NCBI GenBank assembly: GCA_020853255.1 | Contig: JADYZI010000170.1 | Span: forward strand, 1 to 12,241 | DNA: 12,241 nt | Reading direction: 5' to 3' | Source of the DNA: Acidobacteriota bacterium | GTDB taxonomy: Bacteria; Acidobacteriota; Blastocatellia; Pyrinomonadales; Pyrinomonadaceae | Shown: positions 1 to 7,905 of the stretch, piece by piece | How positions within the stretch are numbered: position 1 is the stretch's first letter | How the letters are laid out: every line of letters starts with the position of its first letter | Position numbers and translations under genes: made by a program | The notes under the pieces: generated by a model | Databases searched by the model: none | What the model was told of the DNA's origin: nothing | The model's input: the letters and a program-made list of their open reading frames with translations, nothing else

Positions 1-1951
1 CCAACGTGCCGCTGCCGAGTTTGCCAAGAGCAAAAACGATCGGATCGGGCGTAGCGGCCGGAGACGAACGTGAGCCATTGCCGGCGGCGATCCGTACGGC
101 GGTCCTGATCGCGGCTTCGGCCAACAGAGTTTGCCTGTCACGGACCTCGGCTATCGTCAGGCGTTCGAAAACATCCGCCGCCGCGATCTCAAGCATCAAC
201 CCGGACCAAAGCGACCGCATCTGCTTCAATATTGTTGCCTGATCGGCCGCACTGTCGACATTATCCGCAAATTCAGTTTCATAATTCCTGATCGGCCGAT
301 CTTCGGCGTCGATGTCGAGGCGTTCGATAAGCCCGGGCCGGGCGGCTAACATCTCAGCGAACTGCGGAGAGACCGCCGCAAATCGCCGGATCGCCTCAGA
401 GCTATTCTCGTCAAGCGTGACGCCGGCATCTTGTTTTTCTATCGAGGCAAGGACCTGATTTGCAAGATAATGGCCCGGCGGCATTTCTGCGTCTCCCGGG
501 CCATTCGATGGATGACGCGGGTGGTCCGGCCTCGATCGCCCTTCGGGACAGATCGCGGATTCGCCCGCTTGCCCAAAAACGCGGAGAAATGTTTCGCGGA
601 CGTTCCGCGTATTCGCCGTAAGTGCAGCGTCAAATTCCGGCCGTCCCGCAAATTGCATCTTGGCAGCCAAAAGCTCGAGTTTGTCCGGGTCCGTTGGCAG
701 GGAATGGGTTTGCAGCCCGTGTTCCATCTGCAGAATGTGTTCGAGCCGCCGAAGGAGATCATAGGCGTTCGAAAGGCCCGATCGCTCATCTTCGGTAAGA
801 TGGCCGCGGTCCGCCAGGCGAGAAATACTGATAAGCGTATGCGGAACGCGCAGCCACTTGTCCTCGCCGCCGTGAGCAAGCTGCAGGGCCTGAGCGATGA
901 ACTCAATTTCACGAATACCGCCGCGGCCGAGCTTTACATTGAACGCGGATTCGGCAAGATGTTCCCGGTCGATCTTCTCTTTTGAAAGATAAACCTCGCG
1001 AAGCGCCTGATTTTTGTCACGGCCCTTGCGGAAGACGGCCGCTTCGACTTGCGACAGAAAGGATCTGAACAGCCCCTTGTCGCCGGCGCTTGCGCGTGAG
1101 CGGATCAGAACCTGCTGTTCCCAGCTTTGTGCCTCAGTACGGTAATAGCGCACGGTTTCTTTTAGCGAAAGCGCCAGCGAACCGACGCGGCCGTGCGGAC
1201 GCAGCCGCATATCGACCCGATATGCCGCCCCTTCGCCCGTCTGCTTGCCAACAAGCCGAATTACAGCTTCGGCAAATTTTGCGAAATACTCGCGGTTCGT
1301 CACAGGCTCGTTCGCACCGGTCCCGGTCGTCGTGCCGTCAGCAGAATAAATGAACAGAAGATCAATGTCCGAGGAGTAGTTAAGTTCATTGGACCCAAGC
1401 TTACCCAGCGAAACGACGCAGACCTCCGCTGGTTTGCCGCGGCTTTTCTCATCCGTCTGGAACGGCGCGCCGTAGCGGTTGTCCATTTCCTGCCGCGCCA
1501 GCCGAACAGCATATTCCAGGATCGTATCCGCGAGGCCCGAGATCTCTTCGGTTATCTCGGCCACCGTCGAAAGCCGCCGGATGTCGCGCAGGAAAATGCG
1601 CAAAAGCTCGCGTCGGCGAAATCTTGCAAGCACTACATGCGGTTCGAGCGAGGAATGGGTGAGGGCGAAACGGGCAAGCGATTCAAGCAGGTCTTCTTTT
1701 CGCTGCGTCGGCGTTTCAAGCCGCCTGGCGGAAAGCCAGGCAATATACTCAGGATTCTGTATCAGCGTCGCCGCCAAAAGCGGGCTGTAGGAAGCCAGTG
1801 TCAGAACATCAGAAAACAGGCCTTCTTCCCGCCGGAGACGCGCTGTTTGCGCCGGGTTGCGCTCAGCGAACTGCTCGAAGAAACGCCGGGCCGATTCGGG
1901 TGAAGGCAGATCGCGGATGAGAAATTCGAAGCGATGTTCCGGCTGGTTCAT
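1..1951 (-). CDS. glnE: Glutamine synthetase adenylyltransferase / adenylyl-removing enzyme, 3' end beyond window
   Basis: GlnE attaches AMP to glutamine synthetase and removes it again, tuning ammonium assimilation to nitrogen status through PII. The frame is open without a stop from ATG at 1951 to the left edge, giving 650 visible residues; E. coli GlnE is about 946, so roughly the last third is missing. The first nucleotidyltransferase motif is seen at residues 182-197 ([16 protein letters not shown], with the metal-binding Asp195/Asp197). It is followed by a VDMRLRPHG block (246-254), [10 protein letters not shown], and [14 protein letters not shown] at 338-351. The second nucleotidyltransferase domain is just beginning at 641-650 ([10 protein letters not shown]) when the window ends. 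The start codon overlaps the TGA of the upstream sigma-54 activator gene (ATGA), so translation is probably coupled and the two genes are cotranscribed. In E. coli the N-terminal half deadenylylates and the C-terminal half adenylylates. Identification is firm; only the C-terminus is unseen. Confidence 0.95.
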   Translation of the reverse strand, partial: MNQPEHRFEFLIRDLPSPESARRFFEQFAERNPAQTARLRREEGLFSDVLTLASYSPLLAATLIQNPEYIAWLSARRLETPTQRKEDLLESLARFALTHSSLEPHVVLARFRRRELLRIFLRDIRRLSTVAEITEEISGLADTILEYAVRLARQEMDNRYGAPFQTDEKSRGKPAEVCVVSLGKLGSNELNYSSDIDLLFIYSADGTTTGTGANEPVTNREYFAKFAEAVIRLVGKQTGEGAAYRVDMRLRPHGRVGSLALSLKETVRYYRTEAQSWEQQVLIRSRASAGDKGLFRSFLSQVEAAVFRKGRDKNQALREVYLSKEKIDREHLAESAFNVKLGRGGIREIEFIAQALQLAHGGEDKWLRVPHTLISISRLADRGHLTEDERSGLSNAYDLLRRLEHILQMEHGLQTHSLPTDPDKLELLAAKMQFAGRPEFDAALTANTRNVRETFLRVFGQAGESAICPEGRSRPDHPRHPSNGPGDAEMPPGHYLANQVLASIEKQDAGVTLDENSSEAIRRFAAVSPQFAEMLAARPGLIERLDIDAEDRPIRNYETEFADNVDSAADQATILKQMRSLWSGLMLEIAAADVFERLTIAEVRDRQTLLAEAAIRTAVRIAAGNGSRSSPAATPDPIVFALGKLGSGTL

Positions 1952-3447
1952 TGGCGAAATCGAGCGGGAACGATACCGAACTTCTTGATCTTGTATCCAA
2001 GGATCCGCTCAGTTGAATCTAGCATCTTGGCGGCCTTTGCGATATTGCCGCTTGTCGATTTCAACGCATCCTGGATCATATCGCGTTCAAACGCCTCAAC
2101 GGCGGCCGATAGCGACAGATTGGTTACGGTACCCGAAACCTCGGCTGTCTGAAGTGTCGGCGGAAGATGATGGCCATGGATCACGTTTGTGTCGCAAGCC
2201 AGAACAGCGCGTTCGATGGCGTTCTCAAGTTCACGAACGTTTCCCGGATAGTGGTAGCTCATTAGCATGTCGATCGCCGGGGTCGATATCCGCCTGATCC
2301 GCTTCCCGTGCTCGCTCTCATATTTTTCCAGAAAATGTTCGGCCAGCAAAAGAATGTCCGATTTTCTTTTCCTAAGCGGCGGAAGATGAATGGAAAAAAC
2401 GTTGAGTCGGTAATAAAGGTCTTCGCGAAACGCGCCCGCCGCAATTGCTTCTTCCAAATTCCTGTTCGTCGCTGTGACCAATCGGATATTTGATCTTATT
2501 GTTTCGGTACCGCCGAGGCGTTCGAACTCGCGTTCCTGCAAAACGCGCAATAGCTTGATCTGTGTCGGCAGCGGCAGATCGCCGACCTCGTCAAGGAAAA
2601 GCGTCCCGCCGTCCGCCAATTCAAATCGGCCGCGCTTGAGCCTGTCAGCTCCGGTGAATGCTCCGCGTTCGTGGCCGAAAAGTTCGGATTCGATCAGCGT
2701 ATCGGGCAGGGCCGCGCAGTTCAATTTTATGAACGGCCGGCGGCTGCGCAGGCTGTTGTAATGGATCGCGCTTGCGATCATCTCTTTGCCGGTACCGCTT
2801 TCGCCGCGCAAAAGGACCGTCGCGTTTGACCGTGCAACTTGCGTTACCTGGTCATAGACAATTCGGATGGCGTTCGAGTTTCCGACTATGTGCGAAAAAT
2901 CATACTTCTCCTTCAGCTCCTGCTTCAGATGGATATTTTCCTCACGCAGCCTTTCGCGTTCACCGAGCACGGCGGCCTCTACGCGAAGCGCCTGGCCTAT
3001 AAGCGCAGCCGCAAGTTCAAGGAACTCCATCGCCCCGCTGCCGATCGGGCTGTTGTTCGGCTGAACCAATAGCAGGCCGATCTTTTTCTTGCCGCTCTTT
3101 ATTGGCACCGTCACCAACTCGGCTTCCAATTCATCACTGTTCAGGAACGAAAGGGGCGGTTCGTCCGCAACGCGGATAAATTCAGGGCCTGTCGTTCGCT
3201 CAAAGACGTCGGCAAACAGTCCGCCCTCAACACCAGCCTCAAGTTTACGAAAACCAGTACTGCTCAAGCCGAACGATGCCGACGCGACAAGCCGATCGGC
3301 GTGCGAGCGATACACCAGGACGAACGACCTCGGGCATCCGAGCCCTTCAGCAATGCGTTCAGCCGCAGCATTAAGATTGATCGTGATCGACGCGTCAAGC
3401 GCCAGGCAATCGGCTATCTTACGGAGCGTTGTGACGGAATGGTCCAT
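1948..3447 (-). CDS. NifA-like sigma-54-dependent transcriptional activator (GAF-AAA+-HTH)
   Basis: This enhancer-binding protein should use ATP hydrolysis to open promoters held by sigma-54 RNA polymerase. Numbering from the ATG at 3447 (499 aa), an N-terminal GAF-like sensory region covers about 10-160. A short coiled linker follows, then the AAA+ domain with Walker A GESGTGKE (215-222), the sigma-54-contacting GAFTGA loop (262-267), Walker B GGTLFLDE (280-287), the FREDLYYRL arginine-finger segment (340-348) and GNVRELEN sensor II (402-409). The C-terminal helix-turn-helix (about 445-499) has the form [20 protein letters not shown], closest to the NifA-type HTH. There is no receiver domain, so it is not a classical response regulator; the GAF domain may bind a small ligand or partner protein. 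A TTG three codons upstream (3456) is an alternative start; neither start has a clear Shine-Dalgarno. glnE follows with a 4-nt overlap, which suggests a role in nitrogen control, but the targets cannot be read from the sequence. Confidence 0.93.
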   Translation of the reverse strand: MDHSVTTLRKIADCLALDASITINLNAAAERIAEGLGCPRSFVLVYRSHADRLVASASFGLSSTGFRKLEAGVEGGLFADVFERTTGPEFIRVADEPPLSFLNSDELEAELVTVPIKSGKKKIGLLLVQPNNSPIGSGAMEFLELAAALIGQALRVEAAVLGERERLREENIHLKQELKEKYDFSHIVGNSNAIRIVYDQVTQVARSNATVLLRGESGTGKEMIASAIHYNSLRSRRPFIKLNCAALPDTLIESELFGHERGAFTGADRLKRGRFELADGGTLFLDEVGDLPLPTQIKLLRVLQEREFERLGGTETIRSNIRLVTATNRNLEEAIAAGAFREDLYYRLNVFSIHLPPLRKRKSDILLLAEHFLEKYESEHGKRIRRISTPAIDMLMSYHYPGNVRELENAIERAVLACDTNVIHGHHLPPTLQTAEVSGTVTNLSLSAAVEAFERDMIQDALKSTSGNIAKAAKMLDSTERILGYKIKKFGIVPARFRQ

Positions 3448-3508
3448 GCAAAACAAGACGATCGAAAGAATGCGAGGCCTATACTCGAGGAACGGTAATG
3501 CAATTTGC

Positions 3509-3522
3509 CGACAAAATTGTAG
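3509..3522. repeat. 14-bp operator-like element, copy 1 (CGACAAAATTGTAG)
   Basis: This copy has an inner ACAA-AA-TTGT inverted-repeat core and matches copy 2 at 3626-3639 at 13 of 14 positions in the same orientation. It lies 62 bp upstream of the activator ATG. Its dyad symmetry and promoter-region position suggest a binding site for a dimeric regulator; which protein binds is unknown. Confidence 0.45.
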
Positions 3523-3625
3523 TCATCGAAGCCCTCAGATGCCGATAATACCAGAAACCGCGTTGCTCCGCATTGAATGACATTATGATCGCGAACGGCT
3601 GAGCGAGGCCTGGCGCGATCGAGTG

Positions 3626-3639
3626 CGACAATATTGTAG
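3626..3639. repeat. 14-bp operator-like element, copy 2 (CGACAATATTGTAG)
   Basis: This copy contains a perfect 10-bp palindrome, ACAATATTGT (3628-3637), and differs from copy 1 only at the central A/T. Start-to-start distance between copies is 117 bp, close to eleven DNA helical turns, so proteins bound at both would face the same side of the helix. It sits 107 bp upstream of the pseudouridine synthase start. Confidence 0.45.
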
Positions 3640-3745
3640 GATGCTATGGAATTTCGGAGCCTGGAAAATGCCTGAACTTCATCATATGATTGCCGCCGGC
3701 GTTCAGAAAAAGACGCGATGTAAGCAATTAGGTTAAAATTGGAGT

Positions 3746-4612
3746 ATGGACCAGTGGTTCGGGTTGGGTGTCCGCCCAGACGAGAACAAAATGCGGCTTG
3801 AGGAAATGCTCTTTGACCGGTTTCGCCGGCTAAGTAAGCTTTATTTGCGCGAGGTGATCAAGGGCGAGAAATGCGAGGTGAATGGCCGGATCGAAAATCG
3901 CGGCCGCCGCCTGCAGGCGAATGATTATGTTGAGATCATCCTCGATCCTGCCCGGCAGAACTCGATGGTACCCGAAGATATTCCTCTTGAAATAGTGTAT
4001 GAGGACGGCGATCTGGTTGTCATCAATAAGCCGACAGGCATGCTGTCGCATCCGTCGCACCGGGAAAAAACGGGGACCGTTCTGAATGCACTTTCGCACC
4101 ATCTGAACCGTGACGAAGCGGCGGCCTATGTTCGTCCGGGCCTCATTCACAGACTGGACAAGGATACGTCTGGGCTCCTGGTCGCGGCAAAGAACACACG
4201 TGCTCACGCGCGGATCGGGATCCAGTTTGAGAAGAAGCAGGTTGAAAAAAGATACCTCGCCCTGGTCGAAGGGATCGTTGCCGACGACGAGGGAACCATC
4301 ATCGCCCCTATCGGGCGACATCCGGATGAAAAGCTTTGGTCGGTGAACCCCGACGGAAAACCCTCAGAATCCCGATACCACGTTCGTCACCGGTTTGCCG
4401 ATGTAACGCTGCTTGAATTGGAGGCTGTCACGGGCAGGACAAATCAACTGCGCATCCACTGTGCCGATATTGGGCATCCCATAGTTGGCGATGCCCAGCG
4501 GGGCGGACGGCCGTTCTCGCGGCTGTGCCTTCATTCGCACAAGATCGTTTTTCGGCACCCTACAACTGGTGTCACGGTTAGGCTTGAACGATCTGTGCAG
4601 TTTGGTTATTGA
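3746..4612 (+). CDS. RluA/RluD-family RNA pseudouridine synthase with S4 domain
   Basis: This enzyme should isomerise specific uridines to pseudouridine in rRNA (RluD/RluC-like) or possibly tRNA. The 288-aa product has an N-terminal S4 RNA-binding domain (about 16-70: MRLEEMLFDRF, then CEVNG and LQANDYVEI). The catalytic domain follows, with VINKPTGMLSHP (92-103) and motif II GLIHRLDKDTSGLL (132-145), whose Asp138 is the expected nucleophile. The family block GRTNQLRIHCADIGHPIVGD is at 230-249 and LHSHKIVFRHP near the C-terminus. It is slightly shorter than E. coli RluD (326 aa). The ATG at 3746 has GGAG only one base upstream, which is too close to be a good ribosome binding site. Met16 (3791), exactly where the S4 domain begins, is therefore a real alternative start. 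It is the only plus-strand gene in the window, and its last 7 bases overlap the converging lipoprotein gene. The target uridine cannot be predicted. Confidence 0.92.
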   Translation: MDQWFGLGVRPDENKMRLEEMLFDRFRRLSKLYLREVIKGEKCEVNGRIENRGRRLQANDYVEIILDPARQNSMVPEDIPLEIVYEDGDLVVINKPTGMLSHPSHREKTGTVLNALSHHLNRDEAAAYVRPGLIHRLDKDTSGLLVAAKNTRAHARIGIQFEKKQVEKRYLALVEGIVADDEGTIIAPIGRHPDEKLWSVNPDGKPSESRYHVRHRFADVTLLELEAVTGRTNQLRIHCADIGHPIVGDAQRGGRPFSRLCLHSHKIVFRHPTTGVTVRLERSVQFGY

Positions 4613-5235
4613 TCTATCTTGAGCGCAGTGTCCGGAAAGATCTTGACCGACACGCTTACATCGGTATTTCCGTCCGTCGCCTCACGCGTAAGTTGTATAA
4701 AACCTTTGCCGACGTCATAGTTTTCCGCGGAGCCGGCTCCGGGTTTTGCGTAGCTGGAAAGGTTGGAGATCTTCGTCTTAAAAAGGTCAGGCAGAGGATT
4801 TCCAAGCGATTGCCGCGTGACCGCATCGGCCAGGTTTGAGAATGCATTCCGATAGGTGCTCTCATTCGGGATCGGGCCTGTTCCGGTCGCGGTGTAGGTC
4901 AGTGAGAGCATCGATCCGCCCTTTTCGACGCCCGTAGCAGAATAATCGATCTGGATGACCGTGCCGCCGCTGTTGGCAAACTGCACCTGCGGATTTGATC
5001 CAACGCATTCGAACTGCGAAGCAGGTTCATCCGGGATCGATCGTGCCCAATTTCCGCCGCCAAGATTGACGAACAGCTTGCCCGGGCCGCCGTGAGCGTA
5101 GCCGCATACATCTGACGCGGGAAAATGAACGGGTTCCACAGCGGGCTTCTCGGCCTGCTCACGGTTTTGGCATGCGGCCACCAGTACCACTCCGATAAAC
5201 AATACAGCTACGCGACTTGCGATCGTTACCCTCAT
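4606..5235 (-). CDS. Putative lipoprotein of unknown function
   Basis: I do not recognise a family. The 209-aa product begins with a basic n-region, a hydrophobic stretch (about 8-19) and a lipobox LVAAC with the lipidated Cys at 22. Gln at +2 is not the inner-membrane retention residue Asp, so in a proteobacterial-type Lol system it would go to the outer membrane. The mature part has a short charged linker (23-36) and a soluble domain rich in Gly, Ser and Thr. This includes two further Cys (about 44 and 77) that could form a disulfide, and it ends in alternating hydrophobic segments that look like beta strands (VSVSVKIF). The ATG lies 17 bp after the stop of the hybrid kinase gene, so the two are probably cotranscribed. 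Its TAA overlaps the 3' end of the opposing pseudouridine synthase gene, leaving no intergenic terminator. The lipoprotein call is strong; the function is open. Confidence 0.8.
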   Translation of the reverse strand: MRVTIASRVAVLFIGVVLVAACQNREQAEKPAVEPVHFPASDVCGYAHGGPGKLFVNLGGGNWARSIPDEPASQFECVGSNPQVQFANSGGTVIQIDYSATGVEKGGSMLSLTYTATGTGPIPNESTYRNAFSNLADAVTRQSLGNPLPDLFKTKISNLSSYAKPGAGSAENYDVGKGFIQLTREATDGNTDVSVSVKIFPDTALKIDQ

Positions 5236-5252
5236 CGTTTGTTGCGAAAGGC

Positions 5253-6776
5253 CTACTTACCCTGAAGCACTTTATTGACCGTTTCAGTAAGCTGGGCCAT
5301 GGAGAAAGGTTTGCTTATAAAATCAGGCCGGCCTTTATCGTCGTCATCCGATTCGTTCGCATTGCCGGACATAAAAAGTATTGCAAGGCCGGGATGTAGC
5401 TTGGTCATCCGCTCGGCCAACTGGCGCCCGTCCATATACGGCATAAGTAGGTCGGTCAAAAGCATATCAAGCGGGCCGAAATGGGCCTGAGCAATTTCGA
5501 GGGCTTCCATCCCCGTACCGGCCTGAAGTACGTTGTACCCGGCCAGTTCCAGAAATTCTCCGGTGACACGCCTGACAGCGGATTCATCATCAACAAGAAG
5601 CACCGTTTTGCGCTCGGTCGAAACAGGATGGACGGCGGCCTTTTCAAGCCTGGCGGGCTGCTGCGGATCAATTCTCGGGAACTGGATCTTGAAGGTTGTT
5701 CCCTCGCCGTCAATACTCTCAGTCCAAATGTAGCCCTTCGATTGCTTGACGATGCCATACACCATCGCCAACGCGAGGCCTTTGCCCTTGTCCGTTTCCT
5801 TTGTTGAAAAGAATGGCTCGAATATGTGGGCTGCCGAATCGGGTTCGAGTCCGCCGCCCGTGTCCGACATCGCGATCTGAACGTACGGGCCGCTCGGCTG
5901 AATATCGGATGATCCCGAAACGAGCGTTATATTTGAGGAAGTGATGCTTATGGTGCCGCCGTTCGGCATTGACTCCTTGGCACGCTCGGATAACGTAGAA
6001 AGGACCTGTATGACCTGTACGTGATCAACAAAACAAAGTCCAAGATCGTTTTCGAGCGAAACCTCTACCTCGATCCCTGCGGACGTCGACCGAAGATGGT
6101 TGGCAAACTGCTCGATCACCGGGCCAAGCTGGACCGGAGCAAGCGTCATCGGCTGTTTTCGGCCAAATGCAAAAAGCTGGCGCACGGTCGAGGCTATCGA
6201 GTTTGCGACATCCTTTATCTCGTTTACGCGGCCGCGGGCCGGGCTGTCAGGTTCGAGATTCAGGCCGAGGATGTCAACGTGCAGCAGAAGTACGGCCAGG
6301 AAATTATTGAAATCGTGAGCTATCCCGCCCGCCAGACGGCCAAGCGCCTCGATGCGGTCCGATTGCCACCGCTTTTTCTCAGACTCAAGCGCGTCACGCT
6401 CGGCCCTCGTTCGTGCGGTCAGGTCGATGGCGAATACCAGTTTTCCGCCATCGGCCATTGGCTGATAGAAAAGTTGACAAACCACCTCGGTGCCATCGGA
6501 ACGGAGCAGGGCCGTCTCGACCGCGTTTGATGTCAGAATTGATTCCGGGCCCGCGGCGATCCGGTCGAGGTTCATTCCAAGCGGCTCGCCGTCAGCATAT
6601 CCCAGCATTTCGCAAAGCCGATGATTTGCCGCGGTCAGAACTTGCGACCCGTCCATTGCGAATGATGCTATCGGCGAAAGCCGCAGCAATTCATCCAGCT
6701 CCTTGGACGAACTGATCTCCGTTAGTGAGTCGGCCTCGTCGGCCGCATCTGCAATTTGTTGGGAAGCTCGAGGCAT
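5253..6776 (-). CDS. Hybrid sensor histidine kinase (PAS-HisKA-HATPase-REC) with degenerate ATP-binding boxes
   Basis: This is a 507-aa cytoplasmic two-component protein with no transmembrane segment. A PAS domain (about 25-125) is followed by a HisKA domain with H box GRLAGGIAHDFNNFL and phospho-acceptor His154. A HATPase_c domain (about 215-368) has G1 DTGGGL (305-310) and F box IFEPFFSTKE (318-327). A receiver domain (about 390-505) has acidic residues Asp396/Asp397, phospho-acceptor Asp442, Ser470 and Lys489. The N box is abnormal: the stretch QVLSTLSERAKESMPNGG (257-274) has Thr261 and Arg265 where the family has Asn, and Arg265 replaces the Mg-ATP-coordinating Asn. The G2 box reads GKGLALAM (331-338) instead of GxGLGL. 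It may be a weak kinase, a phosphatase or a phosphotransfer scaffold. It begins 51 bp after flhB on the same strand, so it could be at the end of the flagellar transcript, and the lipoprotein gene follows 17 bp later. No clear Shine-Dalgarno precedes the ATG. Confidence 0.93.
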   Translation of the reverse strand: MPRASQQIADAADEADSLTEISSSKELDELLRLSPIASFAMDGSQVLTAANHRLCEMLGYADGEPLGMNLDRIAAGPESILTSNAVETALLRSDGTEVVCQLFYQPMADGGKLVFAIDLTARTRAERDALESEKKRWQSDRIEALGRLAGGIAHDFNNFLAVLLLHVDILGLNLEPDSPARGRVNEIKDVANSIASTVRQLFAFGRKQPMTLAPVQLGPVIEQFANHLRSTSAGIEVEVSLENDLGLCFVDHVQVIQVLSTLSERAKESMPNGGTISITSSNITLVSGSSDIQPSGPYVQIAMSDTGGGLEPDSAAHIFEPFFSTKETDKGKGLALAMVYGIVKQSKGYIWTESIDGEGTTFKIQFPRIDPQQPARLEKAAVHPVSTERKTVLLVDDESAVRRVTGEFLELAGYNVLQAGTGMEALEIAQAHFGPLDMLLTDLLMPYMDGRQLAERMTKLHPGLAILFMSGNANESDDDDKGRPDFISKPFSMAQLTETVNKVLQGK

Positions 6777-6827
6777 TGAGTTATTCTTGACTATTTTTGC
6801 TCCGTGTCAAACGCGGACGGCCCAAAT

Positions 6828-7904
6828 TCACTCGCCTGTTGGGCGCCGCGGATCAGGTGTATTGTGCCGGTAAACGTACGCCAGTACCTCAGCGACCGCC
6901 CCAAAAAACTCGATCGGAATGATCTGCTTCGGCTCGACGGCCTTGTAGAGCCCTCGGGCGAGAGGCGGATTCTCGATCAGCGGAATCTCGTGATCGCGTG
7001 CGATGGACCGTATCTTGGCTGCAAATGCGTCGGCTCCCTTTGCGACAACCATCGGGGCCGCATCCACGGCGCGGTCATAGCGAAGAGCAACGGCGAAATG
7101 GGTCGGGTTCGTTATCACGACAGTTGCCGTCGGAACATCAACTAGCGACCGCTTTTGCGCCAGCATTCGTGCCGCCCGGCGCCGCTGGCCTTTTACCATC
7201 GGGTCGCCTTCCTGTTGTCTATACTCGTCACGAATTTCCTGCTTCGACATTCGTAGAGATTTTTCGTGCTTATAATATGCGTAGCCATAGTCGCCCGCGG
7301 CCAATATGAGCAGTACGGCCGCGCATCGAAAAGCCAGCGAAAACAACACTCCGCCAAGTTTCGAGGCCACGGCCGGCAGCGGAGCGTGTATGAGCGACGG
7401 AGCCTCGGCGATCAGCGGTGAAAGAACACCGTACGCGACCGTTGCGATGAAGGCCAGCTTGATCACCGATTTGAGCAGGTTTACCAGTGCGTCCGGGCCA
7501 AAGACGCGCTTGAGATTGCTCATCGAATTTAGCCGCTGAGATCCCTGCGTCATCGGATGGGCGGTAAATGACAACCCGCCCTGCGCTACATTGCCCGCAA
7601 CCGATGCGGTAAAGGCGAGCAGGATGACCGGAACTGTCAGCATCGCGAGAAACTTGCCGGTCCCGAGCACCAGAACGTGAAGATCGGTATCCGATATCTG
7701 CGTAAGATGGGTGATATTCTGCGCAGCTTGTTGAAAACTGAAGGCGATCTGTTCAAGAAAACTTCCGCTGAACAAATACACGGCCGTCAGCGCGGCAAAC
7801 AGGGAAAAGGCCGACGGAAGCTCGGCACCGCGGGCGATCTGGCCCTTTTTCCGCGCGTCCTCGCGTTTTTTAGGAGTGGCTTTCTCTGTGCGTTCCTGTG
7901 ACAT
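6828..7904 (-). CDS. flhB: Flagellar type III export switch protein FlhB
   Basis: FlhB is the inner-membrane component of the flagellar export gate that switches substrate specificity from rod/hook to filament proteins. The 358-aa product is of normal family length. It has a basic N-terminus (SQERTEKATPKKREDARKKG), four hydrophobic segments within about 30-205, and a cytoplasmic C-terminal domain. The self-cleavage motif NPTH is at 266-269; cleavage is expected between Asn266 and Pro267. The conserved GDPMVKGQRRRAARM segment (233-247) and ENPPLARGLY (311-320) are also present. The ATG is one base after the TGA of fliR, so the genes are cotranscribed and probably coupled. A short proline/arginine tail ends the protein. 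flhA, often the next gene, does not follow; a hybrid kinase gene does. Confidence 0.97.
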   Translation of the reverse strand: MSQERTEKATPKKREDARKKGQIARGAELPSAFSLFAALTAVYLFSGSFLEQIAFSFQQAAQNITHLTQISDTDLHVLVLGTGKFLAMLTVPVILLAFTASVAGNVAQGGLSFTAHPMTQGSQRLNSMSNLKRVFGPDALVNLLKSVIKLAFIATVAYGVLSPLIAEAPSLIHAPLPAVASKLGGVLFSLAFRCAAVLLILAAGDYGYAYYKHEKSLRMSKQEIRDEYRQQEGDPMVKGQRRRAARMLAQKRSLVDVPTATVVITNPTHFAVALRYDRAVDAAPMVVAKGADAFAAKIRSIARDHEIPLIENPPLARGLYKAVEPKQIIPIEFFGAVAEVLAYVYRHNTPDPRRPTGE

Positions 7905-7905
7905 C

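Larger units (their letters stand above)
3448..3745. other. Divergent intergenic region between activator gene and pseudouridine synthase gene
   Basis: This 298-bp stretch separates two divergently transcribed genes and must hold promoters for both. I see no convincing open reading frame or RNA gene. It contains the two 14-bp CGACAAWATTGTAG elements listed separately and a 10-bp palindrome, ATCATATGAT, at 3681-3690. No convincing -35/-10 pair at normal spacing was found by eye for either gene. A GG/GC pair resembling sigma-54 boxes at 3611-3626 has the wrong spacing. Confidence 0.6.

Noticed and set aside
439..912. 157-aa minus-strand open frame
   Set aside because: It lies inside glnE in another frame of the same strand; the glnE frame carries the conserved motifs throughout.
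3611..3626. TGGCGCGATCGAGTGC on the plus strand as a sigma-54 promoter for the pseudouridine synthase gene
   Set aside because: The GG to GC spacing is eleven bases rather than ten and the -12 box is poor.
3681..3690. Perfect palindrome ATCATATGAT in the divergent intergenic region
   Set aside because: Single short AT-rich palindrome without a second copy; not enough to call an operator.
6490..6495. TGGCAC -24-like box on the minus strand
   Set aside because: No GC at the required distance, and it lies in the PAS coding region of the kinase gene.
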